Position numbers and translations under genes: made by a program. Shown piece after piece: positions 21,351 to 33,396 of a stretch of 64,000 nt of DNA. Below the pieces are notes generated by a model. That model saw nothing but the letters and a program-made list of their open reading frames with translations. It was not told the origin of the DNA and ran no database searches. Every line of letters begins with the position of its first letter. Position 1 is the stretch's first letter. Origin of the DNA: Dactylis glomerata (taxonomy: Eukaryota; Streptophyta; Magnoliopsida; Poales; Poaceae). Where the stretch lies: NCBI GenBank assembly GCA_007115705.1, contig QXEO01000531.1, positions 14,736,555-14,800,554 on the forward strand, written 5' to 3'.

Positions 21351-23076
21351 TGTTGGAATTATGCCCTAGAGGCAATAATAAAGATGTTATTATTATAATT
21401 CTTGTTCATGATAATGTTTATATTCCATGCTAGAATTGTATTAAGCGGAAACTTTAATACTTGTGTGGTTTATGAACAACACCGTGTCCCTAGTACGCCT
21501 CTATGGACTAGCTCATTGATTAATGATGGTTAAGGTTTCCTAACCATAGACATGAGTTGTCAATTAATAATGAGATCATGTCATTAGGAGAATGATGTGA
21601 TGGACAGACCCAAATAAAGCAGAGCAATTAGATCGTGTCATCGTGTTCATCTTTGCGAAGCTTTTCTTATGTCAAGTATTGTATTCCTTAGACCATGAGA
21701 TAATACAACTCCCTGGTATCGGAAGAAAGCTTTGAGGTCATCAAACGTCATCCTATGTGAGGGTGATCATAAAGGTGTCTCTCAAGTGATCGGAAAGTAC
21801 TTGTTGGGTTGTATGTATCGAGATGGAATTTGTCCCTCCCGAGTCGGAGAGATATACTTTGGGCCCACTCGGTAATCGATATCAACACCGCTTGCAAGCA
21901 CGTGGTTAAGGAGTTAATCACAAAGTGATATCGGATTACGGAACGAGTAAAGTACTTGTTGTGAACGAGATTGAACTAGGTATGGCGATACCGACGATCG
22001 AATCTCGGGCAAGTAAAATATCGCGTGACGAAGGGAATACATATACGGGATTAATTGAATCCTAGCATCGTGGTTCATCCGATATGATCATCGATGAATA
22101 TGTGGGAGTCAATATGGGTTTCCAGATCCCGCTGTTGATTATTGATAGAAGATCATGTCTGCATATTCTCGAACCCGTAGGGTCACACACTTAACATGCA
22201 TCGACGCTAGGATAGAATGGATAATTGGTTTATGAGTTTTTGGTCGGAGTCTCGGATGAGATCCAGGACATCACGAGAGGTTCCGGAATGGTCCGGAGAA
22301 TAAGATTCATATAAAGGAAAGCAGTTTTTGGATTTCGGAATCATTTCGGAGTTTATCGATATTGTACCAGAAGGTTCTAGAAGGTTCCGGAGTGGGACCA
22401 ACATGGGCCCACTTGTCAGAGGCCTATGTGGGCCTAAGGGGAAGTGTCCTGGCCACTATGGGCCAGGCGCACAAGGCCCCTAAGGCCCAGCCGGCCAGCC
22501 CTTAGGGGAAACCCTAAGGGAACCTTCCAGAAGAGGGGGGGAAGACTTGCCCCCCACTCTTTCCCCTTGGGCCGCCGCCCTAGGGCTTGGAGGAGGGGTC
22601 AAGGGGGCCGGCCAGCCCCCTATATAAGGAGGGCAGGGGCGCAGCCTCCCCCTCCACTCCAACCCTAACCGCCGGCCAACTGCTGCCCCTCCACCTCTCT
22701 CTCTCGCGACTGTGCGTAGGCGAAGCCCTGCCGCAGAAACTCTCCACCATAAGCACCACGCCGTCGTGCTGCAGATCCAATCTATCTCTCCACCATACTT
22801 GCTGGACCAAGGAAGGAGGAGACGTCGCTGCACCGTACGTGTGCATCTCTCGGAGGCGCCGCCACTTGCGGCGGAGGATCGGATCGGATCGCGGGGAGGA
22901 GACGGCTAGTACGACTACATCATCCACGTTCTGTTGAACGTTTCCACTGTGCGATTTCTTCAAGGGTATGAAGATCTCATCTACCTCTCTCGTTGATTAC
23001 ATCTCCTAGATTAGATCTTGGCTTTCTTGTTCGCATCCGTAGATTTTTTTGATTTACTATGCTGCGAAACCCTTCA
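21351..23076 (+). repeat. 3' LTR of element H
   Basis: 1726 bases, same ends as the 5' LTR. Differences are mostly C/T and G/A, in keeping with deamination of methylated cytosine. Confidence 0.93.
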
Positions 23077-23081
23077 GATAT

Positions 23082-23818
23082 TGAGTAGCTCTGGCGAGCG
23101 CTACATCTCTTGCTTCGTCAAGCGCATCGACATCATCCTGAAGTGCTTCTGCAGAAGTTGCCTCATCATATGCCGCGATTCTTGGAGCTTCATGGGTTAT
23201 TTCGACTGGAAGCACTGCTTCTGCGCCATGGACCAGAAAAAAGGGCGTTTCTTGAGTAGCTGCGTTGGGTGTAGTTCATAGACTCCAGAGTACGGAGGGT
23301 AGCTCATCTACCCAAGCGTGCTTGGCTTTTTCGAGGGGTGTTAGCAGCCTTTTCTTTATCCCATTGCATATTAAGACATTGGCTTTCTCGACTTGCCCAT
23401 TTGACTTTGGATGCGCTACAGATGTAAATTTCAATTTGATTCCCAGACTTTCACAATAACTCTTGAACTCTTTCGATGTGAAGTTTGTCCCATTATCTGT
23501 GATTATGCTGTGCGATACTCCGAAGCGAAAAACTATGGATTTGATGAAGTTAATCGCGGCTGTAGAATCTTGGGTTGTCACTGGGGCTGCTTCTACCCAC
23601 TTGGTGAATTTGTCGACTGCTACTAGCATATAAACATGCCCTCCTGGCCAGGATTTATGTAGTTTCCCTACCATGTCAAGACCCCATTGTGCGAAGGGCC
23701 AAGATAATGGTATTGGTTGCAATTCTGCTGCTGGCGCGTGTGGTCGAGATGCGAAATGTTGACAAGCCTCGCACTTCCTTACTATGTCTTTTGTATCTTC
23801 AATGGCTGTTAACCACTA
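23082..23818 (-). pseudogene. Integrase core of element G
   Basis: Minus-strand frame with the zinc-binding CEACQHFASRPH, then WGLDMVGKL, ITDNGTNFTSKEF and NGQVEKANV, giving a complete D, D, E triad of a Ty3/Gypsy integrase. A TAG at 23816-23818 separates it from the RNase H part although the frame is the same. It is split at 23081 by element H; the rest is at 14146-14386. The catalytic residues survive here, unlike in H. Confidence 0.85.
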
Positions 23819-26065
23819 AAATCCTGCACGAAAAGCTTTGGCTGCAATGGATCTGCTGCTAGCGTGATGTCCATATACTCCTGCGTGGATGTCTCTTAAG
23901 ATTTCTTGTCCTTCTTGAGGAGTAACGCACCGTTGCAATATGCCTGTTATGCTTCTCTTGTATAATTTACCTTGTAACACGACGAAAGCCTTGGATCGTC
24001 GTATTATCATTTTTGATTGGACTGTATCTTTGGGTAGTGTTTTGTTTACCATGTATGCCAAGTATGGTTGCATCCAAGTTTCCTCGATCATCATGACTTC
24101 TTCGGGTTCAGCTGTCCCGCTGCTACCAGCCCCCGAGCCTGTTGCTTGGTGCTGGACTTGCTCTCCCATAGTCAAGACTTTGTTGCTTTTTATTGACCTT
24201 CCTACGATGTCTTCCCAAAAAACTCCTTGTGGTATGGGTAAGCACTGGGACCCGATATTTGCTAAATTATCGGCTTCCTCGTTGCTTGCTCTACTGACAT
24301 GCGAAACTTTGCATCCGTCAAATGTTCCCTCAAGGTAATAATATAAATTTCTGTATGCTGTCATGTTGTCACTGATGGCGTCGCATTTGTTCATCACTTG
24401 TTGAACGACGAGATTTGTATCTCCAAATATTTTCAGTCGAGTTGCTCCGCACGCTTTGGCCATTTTCATCCCATGAAGAAGCGCCTCGTATTCGGCTTCA
24501 CTATTAGAAGCTTGAGGAAAACTCATCCTTAGCACATATTTCAACTTGTCGCCTTGTGGTGATATCAGGACTACCCCTGCTCCTGCGCCTTGGATTCTTT
24601 TTGACCTGTCGAAGTACATTGTCCACACACTCGATAAATCTGGTGGCCCTGTATTTTGTAACTCCAGCCACCCTGCTGTGAAATCTGGTAAAATTTGAGA
24701 CTTGATCGCCTTTCGTTTTTCATACGTGATGTCCAGGGGCGATAGCTCGATTCCCCACAAGGAGACACGTCCTGTTGCTGAAGGATTGTTCAATATATTG
24801 GATAGTGGCGCTTCGTTGACCACTATGATTGGGTGGACCGCAAAATACTGTCGTAGTTTCCGTGCTATTGTAAAAACGCTGTATGCGAGTTTCTGATAGT
24901 GCGGATACCTTTGCTTTGTTGGAGATAGTACCTCGCTGACAAAATACACTGGTCGTTGGACTCCATGAGCTTTCCCTTCCTCGCTTCTTTTGACTACCAA
25001 TAATGTGCTCACCACTTGATGTGTTGCTGCAATATATAGTAGTAGTGGCTCCTTTTCTTTTAGTGCGACCAACACCGGTGATGTGGAAAGCACTTTTTTG
25101 AGTTGCGCGAAGGTTGTGTCCGCTTCTTCTGTCCACTCGAATTTATCGTCTGATTTTTTCATCAATGCATAAAAAGGGAGCGCTTTTTCTCCTAGTCTTG
25201 CAACGAATCGACTTAGTGCCGCAACGCGTCCTGCGAGCTTCTGTACATCGTGCAGCTTTGTGGGCTTACCCATTATTAATATTGCTTGGATCTTCTCTGG
25301 ATTTGCTTCTATTCCTCTTGCAGATACTAGGAATCCTAGGAGTTGTCCTGCAGATACCCCAAAAGAACATTTTGTCGGGTTGAGCTTGAGCTTGTACCTG
25401 TTTAAGTTGTCGAAGGTTTCTGCTAAATCACTGATTAGTGACTCCTCTTTTCTTGTGGTAATGACCACATCGTCGATGTAGACTTGGATGTTTCGTCCTA
25501 TTTGACTTCCGAGGCAGTTTTGCATCATCCTCTGGTAGGTTGCTCCTGCGTTTTTTAGGCCAAAAGGCATGACTTGGTAGCAGAACACGCCGTAAGGTGT
25601 TATGAAAGCTGTTTTTTCCTCGTCTTGTTTCTTTAACTTTATCTCGTTGTAGCCAGAGTATGCATCCAGGAAGGAAAGCCTTGCGCACCCTGCTGTTGAG
25701 TCAATTATATGATCAATGTGTGGTAGAGGGAAGGGATCCTTTGGACAATGCTTGTTGAGAGATGTGTAGTCGACACACACTCTTTGCACATCTATGTTTT
25801 TCTTGGGGACTATAACTGGATTAGATACCCAAGTCGATGTTTTGATTTCTCGGACGAACCCTGCGTTTTCGAGTCTGTGTTGCTCTGACGCTATTGCTTT
25901 CCTTTTGGGTTCATCAAATCTCCTCAATGGTTGTTTGACTGGGTTCGCTTTGGGATCGACGTTTAGTGCGTGGTCAATGAGTTCCCTGGGAACCCCTGGC
26001 ATGTCTGAAGGACACCAAGCGAAGATTTCCCAGTGCTCACAGAGGAACTCGATGAGTGCGCTTTC
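23819..26065 (-). pseudogene. Reverse transcriptase, RNase H and second RNase H-like domain of G
   Basis: Starts after a TAG at 26066-26068. RT motifs are FVREIKTSTWVSNPVIVPKK, CVDYTSLNKHCPKDPFPLP, YQVMPFGLKNAGATYQRMM and the catalytic YIDD (25469-25480). The RNase H (about 25100-24750) has KEKEPLLLYIAATHQVVSTL. A second RNase H-like domain follows (MYFDRSKRIQGAGAGVVLIS, then SNSEAEYEALLHGMKMAKAC), as found only in the Tat lineage among plant Gypsy elements; its usual FDGS is FDRS here. The next block leads into integrase. The long open frame of 728 codons shows moderate age. Confidence 0.88.
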
Positions 26066-26807
26066 CTATGCGGGATCCAGGTTTACTGCTATAGAGGTAG
26101 TCTTGTTCGGGTCCGTAGGGTGGACCTGGATTTTCTTTGAGTCCTGAGTTGCATCGAAAGCCTGGTCTGGCAGGGATCGCCCGACGTCGGGTAGCACGTT
26201 GTGGTCGATTTTGCCTTTTAGTCTCGCATACTCTGCTGTCATGCCGAAAGTTTGCGCCAGTCTATTGAATTCTTTGTCACAGGTGTTGGATACTTCAAAA
26301 CTGCCGTGTACCGTGATCGTTCCTTTGGGTCCCGGGATTTTGAGCGTGAGATATGCATAGTGAGGTATTGCCATGAACTTTGCAAATGCTGGGCGTCCCA
26401 GGATTGCATGATACTATGAAGGCCAATCCATAACTTCAAACTCCAGCTTTTCTCTTCGGTAATTGTTGTTGCTGCTGAAGGAAATGTCGAGTTCTATTTT
26501 CCCGAGAGGGTAGTTTGCGCTTCCTAGTACTATTCCATGGAAAGAACAATCTATTGGCTTTAGACTTTCTAGTGAAATGCACATTGCCTTCAGAGTTCTT
26601 GCATATATCAGGTTTATGCCGCTTCCTGCATCCATGAATACTCTCCCGATGTCATATCCCCCTATTTGCGCCTTTAGTACCATTGGTGCGTGCCCTGGCC
26701 TGGGTACTTTCCTTGGGTGGTCTGCTCTGCTAAATCTCACTGGTTGATCGGACCACTTTAGATACTCTGTAGTTGCTGGTGGTGATGATATTGCCAGGTT
26801 GACCTAT
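26066..26807 (-). pseudogene. Aspartic protease region of G
   Basis: Contains VFMDAGSGINLIYART, the D-[TA]-G-S active site of a retropepsin, and downstream ILGRPAFAKFMAIPHYAYLT. It is in the same frame as gag and RT. TAG codons at 26414-26416 and 26066-26068 interrupt it. The enzyme would cut the polyprotein inside particles. Confidence 0.8.
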
Positions 26808-27900
26808 CTAGATATGCTCTTCCTCTCTTTTTTCGACTTTGGCACTGGTTGGATCATTGCTGATATATATACTTTTGACTCCAGCTGTTTTGTGAGTCAT
26901 TGCATTTGATATCCTTGACTTATGTTTTTTCCTCCCTGTCGTGCTCCTTGGCTTGAATCCATGGCGTTTTGCAACCTTAGGATGGTTCTGCAATTCTTCA
27001 TCTGGTGGTTGGAAACTCTTTTCCCATCTAGGTAAGCATAATGGATGCGACAAGGACCATATAGCATATCTTCTGCCGAGGGACCCGAGTACCTTGGCTT
27101 CTCCTTTCCCCTACCGTCTCTCGTTGGAAATTCGATATTTTCATAGCCTTCTTTGTTCCTTCCGTCATATCCTGCGGCTATCTGATTTCGCCTTGCATGG
27201 TTGTCACCATTGCGGTATCTTCGCCTTTGCCTGCTTGTTTTATCAACTTCTGGTGAACACCCCCTTTTATTGTTATATGCGTCTTCTCCATCGGCAAATC
27301 TGTTGGCTACTTCCATTAACACAGACACTGTCCTTGGCCTTGTTCTCCCTATTTCTTCCACTAGGTCCGAACGATGAAGGCCACTCAAAAAAGCGTCTAT
27401 TGCTCTTTTGTCGGAGACGTCTTCTGCTGAGTTTTTGATTACACTCTAGCATTGTATATAAGAGCGTATGGTTTCGTCTCTTTTCTGTATGCATGATTTA
27501 ACTTCTTCCAATGATGCTGGTCGCTTATATGTTGAGCGAAAATTTCTTGCGAATTGACTCTCTAGTTCCCCCCAACTTCCGATGGAATCGTTGGGTAAGG
27601 TATTTAACCAGGACCGCGCTGCGCCGGTGAGGTGTAACTGCAAACTTTGCATGGATGTTGCTCTTGTTCCTCCTAGTATCTGTACTCCTTGCAGGTAATC
27701 TGACAACCATAGGGTGGGCTCTTGCGACCCATCGTACTTTTCTTGATCATGTGGCAACTTAAAACCTTTGGGTACCCGCGTTTTGCGAACCCTGCGGGTA
27801 AAGCATAACGCGCCCATCTCTTTTTCATCCTCTTCGTAGTTTTCCTCTCTCCACGCATAGCGTGAGTTGTTTACTCGTGCTTGTGCTATTATGTTCCTTG
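26808..27900 (-). pseudogene. gag core of element G
   Basis: Contains KGFKLPHDQEKYDGSQEPTL, WLSDYLQGVQILGGTRATSM and WLNTLPNDSIGSWGELESQF, the conserved capsid block of the plant retrotransposon gag family. Downstream are an Arg-rich segment and CRIHYAYLDGKRVSNHQMKN, an odd zinc-binding-like region in place of a normal CCHC knuckle. Stops occur at 27446-27448 and about 26897. It is in frame with protease and pol. Confidence 0.8.
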
Positions 27901-28027
27901 CGTCCTCCCTCCTTTTTGTCGCCTCTCATCTTCTGATGAATCATTGGGTTCGTTTCGCGAGGATTTGCGCTTGAATTCCTCTTTTTGCCTTTCTTTTCGA
28001 TGTGTCACCTTTTCCTCTGGAAGCTTT
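27901..28027 (-). pseudogene. gag linker of G next to element E
   Basis: Charged, Glu/Lys/Arg-rich sequence (PEEKVTHRKERQKEEFKRKS) joining the gag N-terminus (35049-36009) to the capsid block. A frameshift near 27900 is needed to stay in frame. It ends at the TSD GCTTT of element E. Confidence 0.65.
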
Positions 28028-29679
28028 TGATACGTCTCCAACGTATCTATAATTTTTTATGCTCCATGCTTGTTTTTACACCATTTGCCTACTGTTTCAT
28101 TACACTTCGTGGCACTTTTATGCACTTTCCGGAACTAACCTATTAACAAGATGCCACAGTGCCAGTTCCCCGTTTTCTGCTATTTTTGTGTTTCAGAAGT
28201 GATACACAGGAAATATTCTCGGAATTGGACGAAACAAGTTCGTGAAGTCTTGTTTTCCCCGGAAGCTTCCAAAGATCCGAAGAGGAGACGGAGTGGGGCC
28301 ACGAGGTGGCCACACACCAGGGCGGCGTGGCCAGGCCCTGGGTCGTGCCCCTACGTGTGACACCGCCTCGGTCCACTTCTGACGATGCCCCTTCGCCTAT
28401 AAAGACCCCCCGACGGAAAAAACCTAAGTACCCCATCAATTTTCCAGAACACATCGCGATCCGCCGCCGCCGTCGACCCGAAGATTGGGAGGGTCCAGAA
28501 GCTCTTCCCGGCACCCTGCCGAAGAGGGGAATCACCTCCGGAGGTCTTCTTCATCGCCATGCTTGCCTCCGGAGCGATGAGTGAGTAGTCTACCTTGGAC
28601 TATGGGTCCATAGCAGTAGCTAGATGGTTGTCTTCTCCACCATGTGCTTCATGTTTAGATCTCATGAGCTGCCCTACATGATTGAGATCACCGTTATGTA
28701 ATTCTACATGTTTGGTTTGTTGGGATCCGATGAATATTGGTGTTATGATTGAGTTGCTATACTGAAATATATATTATGTTATCTCTATGTTGTTTATGAT
28801 CTTGCATGCTCTCCGTTGTTAGTAGCTATCTTGGCCGAGTAGTTGCTTGTGACTCCAAGAGGGGGTATTTATGCTCGATAGTGGGTTCATGCCTCTATTT
28901 AACCTGGGGGAGTGACAGAAACCTCTAAGGTTGTAGATCTGTTGTTGCTACTAGGGAGAAAACAACATTCATATGCTCAAGGGCATATGCTTTGTTTGCA
29001 TTACACACTTTGCTTAATGCAATTATCTGTTGTTCGCAACTTAATACTTGTGGAGTTCTCGGATTGATTCGCCACAAGTGGATTATTAGTCATAGATGCA
29101 GTTGGATGGCGATCTATGTATTTTGTTGTAATGCCGAGAGTAAATCTCATAGTGATCTTCTTGACATATCACGTTATCTTTATTCTATCAATTGCCCAAC
29201 TGTAATTTATTTACCCAACATGTGTTATTTATCTTATGGAGAGACACCACTAGTGAACTGTGGACCCCGGTCCTATTACCATCATATTGCTATCACCTGT
29301 TTACTTTACTTGCACTGTTTACTTTACTCGCACAGTTTACTTTACTCGCATACTATTATCACTTTCCACTCGATACGCTCATACCTTTGTTTCAAGCAAA
29401 CCGGTGAGATTGACAACCTCATCGCAAGTTGGGAGCAAAGTACTTGGTTGTGTGTGTGTGCAGGTTCCACGTTGCAGCTAGCAAGCAAAGCTTGGACGAG
29501 GCGCCATATATAAATTGTCCGAAGCTGTCGCAAACTAGCAAGCATCACCTTCAGTCGCATTGTCTGCTCTTCTCCTGATCGACAAAACCTTGGTTTCTTA
29601 ACCGAGGGAAAACTAGCTGCTATATTCATCACACCTTCCTCTTGGGGTTCCCAACGGGCTAGTCATTCACCACGCATCA
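28028..29679 (+). repeat. 5' LTR of element E
   Basis: Begins TGATACGTCTCCAACGTATC and ends CCACGCATCA. TATAAAG lies at 28398-28404. The first bases form a 7+7 inverted repeat (GATACGT, five bases, ACGTATC). Several open frames in the distal half are shared with other LTRs as DNA but not conserved as protein. Confidence 0.92.
28398..28404 (+). promoter_or_regulatory. TATA-like box in LTR of E
   Basis: TATAAAG after CCCTTCGCC, at the same place as in element A. Confidence 0.55.
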
Positions 29680-29690
29680 AGCTCTTTTTC

Positions 29691-29708
29691 TGGCGCCGTT
29701 GCCGGGGA
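29691..29708 (+). promoter_or_regulatory. Primer-binding site of E (tRNA-Asp type)
   Basis: TGGCGCCGTTGCCGGGGA, eleven bases after the LTR end; the sequence typical of Athila-lineage elements. Confidence 0.85.
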
Positions 29709-29872
29709 AGGAATGGAAGACCTCTGCAAGGGGAGTTTTTCGCACGCACATCCTTTACTTTGTTTTATTGTTTTGATTTACTTTATTTATTTTTACTTGC
29801 ATTGTTTTATCAAAAACACAAAAAAATTAGTTTACTTTATAGTTGCTTTTATCTACTTGCTTTTAGTTCATC

Positions 29873-30466
29873 ATGTTGTTCCCTAAGTATGTTTTGGAGG
29901 ACCTCTCAGTATGTAGTGGTTCAATTATTGGGAAAGATAACATTGAGGAGTTCTTTAATCACATTAGTATGCATAAAGAAGTTGAGGAAAAGTCTTTGGT
30001 TCAGCTTGCTCCTAGTATTGAAGTTGCTTCTGCTTATTTAATTCATATGTTGGAAGCTAGGTTTGCTAGCCTTAATCCTTTTATGCAACATATGTTCCTT
30101 AAGCTTCATGAAATTGAAGATCCTGAAAAGAAAGCTTTCATCTTGGAAACTTTGCGCTTAGAATTTAAAGATGTTGTTATTGAAGCTAGGAAAGTTCTTA
30201 AGCGTTTTAATAAACTTGGTTCACCTATAAAGGTTATTAGTACAAACAATGATGGAACCGAAATACCTATACCTAGCAAGCTCTTGGGATTGTATGAAGC
30301 TTTTGAAAATAATTTTGACTGAATCTATCCAAAAAATCTTTTTAGTGATTTGAGTGAACCAAAGCGTGATCACAAAGGGTCTTCTAAAACTTATGTGGAT
30401 GAAATACAATGCCTTATTGACAAGACCTCTGCAGTTGATCTTAATGCTCCTTCTAAAAATACTTGA
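29873..30466 (+). pseudogene. Unrecognised 197-codon ORF replacing gag-protease in E
   Basis: I do not recognise this protein. It starts MLFPKYVLEDLSVCSGSIIG, is rich in Leu, Glu and Lys and looks helical (HMLEARFASLNPFMQHMFLK, ILETLRLEFKDVVIEARKVL). There is no zinc knuckle, D-[ST]-G, YxDD or DDE motif. A TGA at 30320-30322 interrupts it; the same frame continues with IYPKNLFSDLSEPKRDHKGS to a stop at 30464-30466. The DNA just before (leader) and just after (TTGATTCGCA... CTGCGCCTAGCTCAAAGGC) matches A and B, where the slot holds gag-protease. The coding part has therefore been exchanged as a cassette. It could be a diverged capsid-like protein or a captured gene; function is unknown. Confidence 0.65.
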
Positions 30467-33382
30467 TTCGCAATTTTCTGCGCCTAGCTCAAAGGCGTTA
30501 AAGAAAAGCACTCTTGGGAGATAACCCAATATTTTCATTCAGTACTTTTTCTTTTATTTGAGTCTTAGAAGTCATTACTACTGTAATGAACTCTACTTAT
30601 CCTTTTTATTTCATTGTTGTGCCAAGAGAAGCCTCTAATTTGAGTGAGGTAAAGATTTGGGGATGTTGCTGTCCTGAAACTGTTTTCGGTGCTGCACTGT
30701 AAAAATTCGTAAAACTTCTCTGTATATCTTTTGGACCTGCGATTTCTTGTGCATAAGCCCCGGGTTATATCCAAACTTTCATTAGTTGAACACTTTTTGA
30801 TTTGAGCAACAGAAAACACCTTAAAAATTCGGCCTTTGTCAGCTGTTCTGTTTTGACAGATTTCTGCCACTATTTGTTTTTGCCGCTTTATCGCTTTCTT
30901 TTGAGTTCTTTTGATCACGGAACTTTTGGGGAAGTTTATACAGTAGTATATACTTTATATGTGGTGGTTTTGGGTTGAAACCTGAAGCAAAAATAGGTTG
31001 ATTATATGTTATGCTACACTAATGTTGCTAATAGATTTGTGTTTAGTTTTGTATGAAGGAAGTTTTCAAGTGTAGGGATTGGAGAATGATGAGATGAGTT
31101 GAAGAATGGACAAAATCTCAAGCTTGGGGATGCCCATGCATCACCCCAAGAAATATCCAAGAAGTACAAGCATCAAAGCTTGGGGATGCCCCGAGGCACC
31201 CTTTCTTCATCGGCAAAAATCAGGTCACCTTTCAAAACACTATATTTTTATTGCTTCATGCACTATGTGTTTTTCTTAGAGCGTCAGTTGTTTTAGTTTT
31301 ATTTATTAGTTTAGTTTTGTTTGCTGCAATAAATGGTTGGACCCCAACTAATTTCTTTTGGAGAAGTTGCCTTGCTTTTTATTTGCCAAGAACGCTCTAG
31401 TTTTCATTCTTATCAAAAACCGAGTGTTCTTCTTTTTCTGCTACTGCTTTTGGTTTTCGTTTTTGCCTTGATTTGCGTTCATACCTTGTCATATCTTTTC
31501 ATCAAGGTGTATTTTTGCCTCTGATCTTTATTGGTTCTCATCAAAAGAGGTGTCTTAAAAAAAATTAAATGGTGTTGGAAAAGAGAAAACGCTTTATGCA
31601 AAATAGTGGTACAAGAAGGAGCTTGTGTAGACTGCGGCTTAGGATTTTTCATGTCATGCTTGATGTCTTTTTGATAGTATGCTTAGTGGTTTTGCTGTAG
31701 CATGACTTGTCTCAAATAACTGAGATTGCTTAATGAGCCTTTGAAGAAATCATGCGTTGTTTTTATTGTATGGAAGCATTATTTTGGTTTTCTCCTTGAT
31801 GCTTTATTTGGGTTGACTTGGCGCATGCTCACACATGTTGGACTCTTACAAAGTCGCCAATAGCCTCCATGATCATTTAGTTTTTGCCTTTTGATGCCAT
31901 CTTATGCTTCTTTTAATGTTGCTTTGTCGCTTTGCATGATTATGGCCATTATTGCTCTCTTAGTTGGTCGCTCCCAGTCTTTTGCTAGCCCTCACCTTGT
32001 ACTGAGTATGAGCTCTACTCGTGCATCCAACTCCTAAAAGCCAAAGTTTTCCAAAGTGTCCACCATACATACCTACTAGCAATTTGCTATTCCAAGTAAA
32101 TTTGACTTGCTTTTATTTTCTCTTCAAATTAAACTCTTACCAGTGTTATGCGAAAATTGGTCAGTAAAGCTCTCACGAACCGGAAGGCATACTTTACTTT
32201 TTCATGTTCTTAAAAATTTGACATTGTGGTCTCTTATGTTGAGTTGTTATGCTTGCAAGTTGTAAGTTGGATACTAGCCCAACCATGCCGTCATGGGGCA
32301 AGCTTTCAACATTGCACTTCTTATTTGAGTTGATATCGTGATCCTTTGTTTATGGATGCCCGCGGTGTGAAATGAATTGGGAATCTTGTGGGGATCATGG
32401 AGTTTGTATATGTGTTAGGGAAACGCCTGGGCCGCCAATCTGATCCATGCATAATTCATGGTGGAAATTTGCAGCATACCCATGGTGGACATTCGACGAC
32501 ACATCTCAAAATAAAAAGCTATACAAATGATAAATAAAAGAGATGTCGAGGTGTTCATTGTCTGCTTGTCCTGTCATTTTGATGTGGGCTTGTTCCATGT
32601 CATCGGGCACGGAGGTACCCCGTTGGCGGTTCTCGATGATACATATATACTTACAATGACAAGAGCCTTGCTTGGGACTCTAAGTAAAGTAGCATGAGTT
32701 TTGGGTACTCGTATTCACGGGACATGAGGTTTTCAACTTATGATTTGTCAAGCATATGCATCATAATTGTTCTCGCATTAGCTCTAACCATTCAAGATGC
32801 TTATGATGGGGGCAATGAGAGCTCAAAGCCGGTAAGTAACATAATTTTATAAGGTCTATAAAACTTGCAATCACTGCTTCCCTCTGCGAAGGGCCTTTCT
32901 TCTACTTTTATGTTGAGTCACCACCTTCTTTCTTTATGCACCATAAGAGAGCAAAGTTGTCATTCTTAGTGTAATATGCATTGTCCCAAAGTTCATTGAT
33001 TGATTCATATTGTTGGTTTCACTTGTTCTCAAATTATTTGTATCTAGTCGCCCTCTTAAACTTGAAGGTGTCCTGTGCATTTATGTTTTGCTCTCTATGA
33101 AGGACAAGCTGAAAACCATTTGTATGTTTTTCCTTATGATTTGAACACACGTTTGACTTTCATTGTTTCATTTTCATGATCTTTTGTTTGTGTTCATTTG
33201 CATGTTTATAACATGGTTGCTAAGTTCCTATTGTCAAGATTATATCTTCATGCCCATGTTTTAAGTTCTTATGATCCCAGCTCACAAATGCTTACATACA
33301 TGATCAAGATTGTGTAGGTGCATGTCACCTCAAAAATTATTCTTTTGTTATCACTTACCTACTCGAGGACGAGCAGGAGTTA
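30467..33382 (+). other. Long 3' noncoding region of E
   Basis: About 2.9 kb without a credible gene, yet collinear with the 3' regions of B and, partly, A and C. It contains two internal copies of AGCTTGGGGATGC (31121-31133 and 31177-31189). Conservation of such length in a non-autonomous family suggests cis functions (packaging, plus-strand priming) or simply recent common descent. Confidence 0.6.
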
Positions 33383-33395
33383 AGCTTGGGGATGC
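33383..33395 (+). promoter_or_regulatory. Polypurine-like tract of E
   Basis: AGCTTGGGGATGC one base before the 3' LTR; the likely plus-strand primer site. Confidence 0.65.
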
Positions 33396-33396
33396 T

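Larger units (their letters stand above)
14387..23076 (+). mobile_element. Element H: complete Ty1/Copia retrotransposon (BARE/Angela-like LTRs)
   Basis: Length 8690 bases, with TSD GATAT at 14382-14386 and 23077-23081, in the integrase gene of G. Both LTRs are 1726 bases. A primer-binding site for initiator tRNA-Met and a purine tract are in place. The polyprotein order gag, protease, integrase, reverse transcriptase, RNase H is the Copia order. The LTRs differ at about 2 percent by eye, so insertion is fairly recent. Three defects (stop in the zinc knuckle, catalytic Glu-to-Lys in integrase, frameshift near the end) make it non-autonomous now. Confidence 0.93.
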
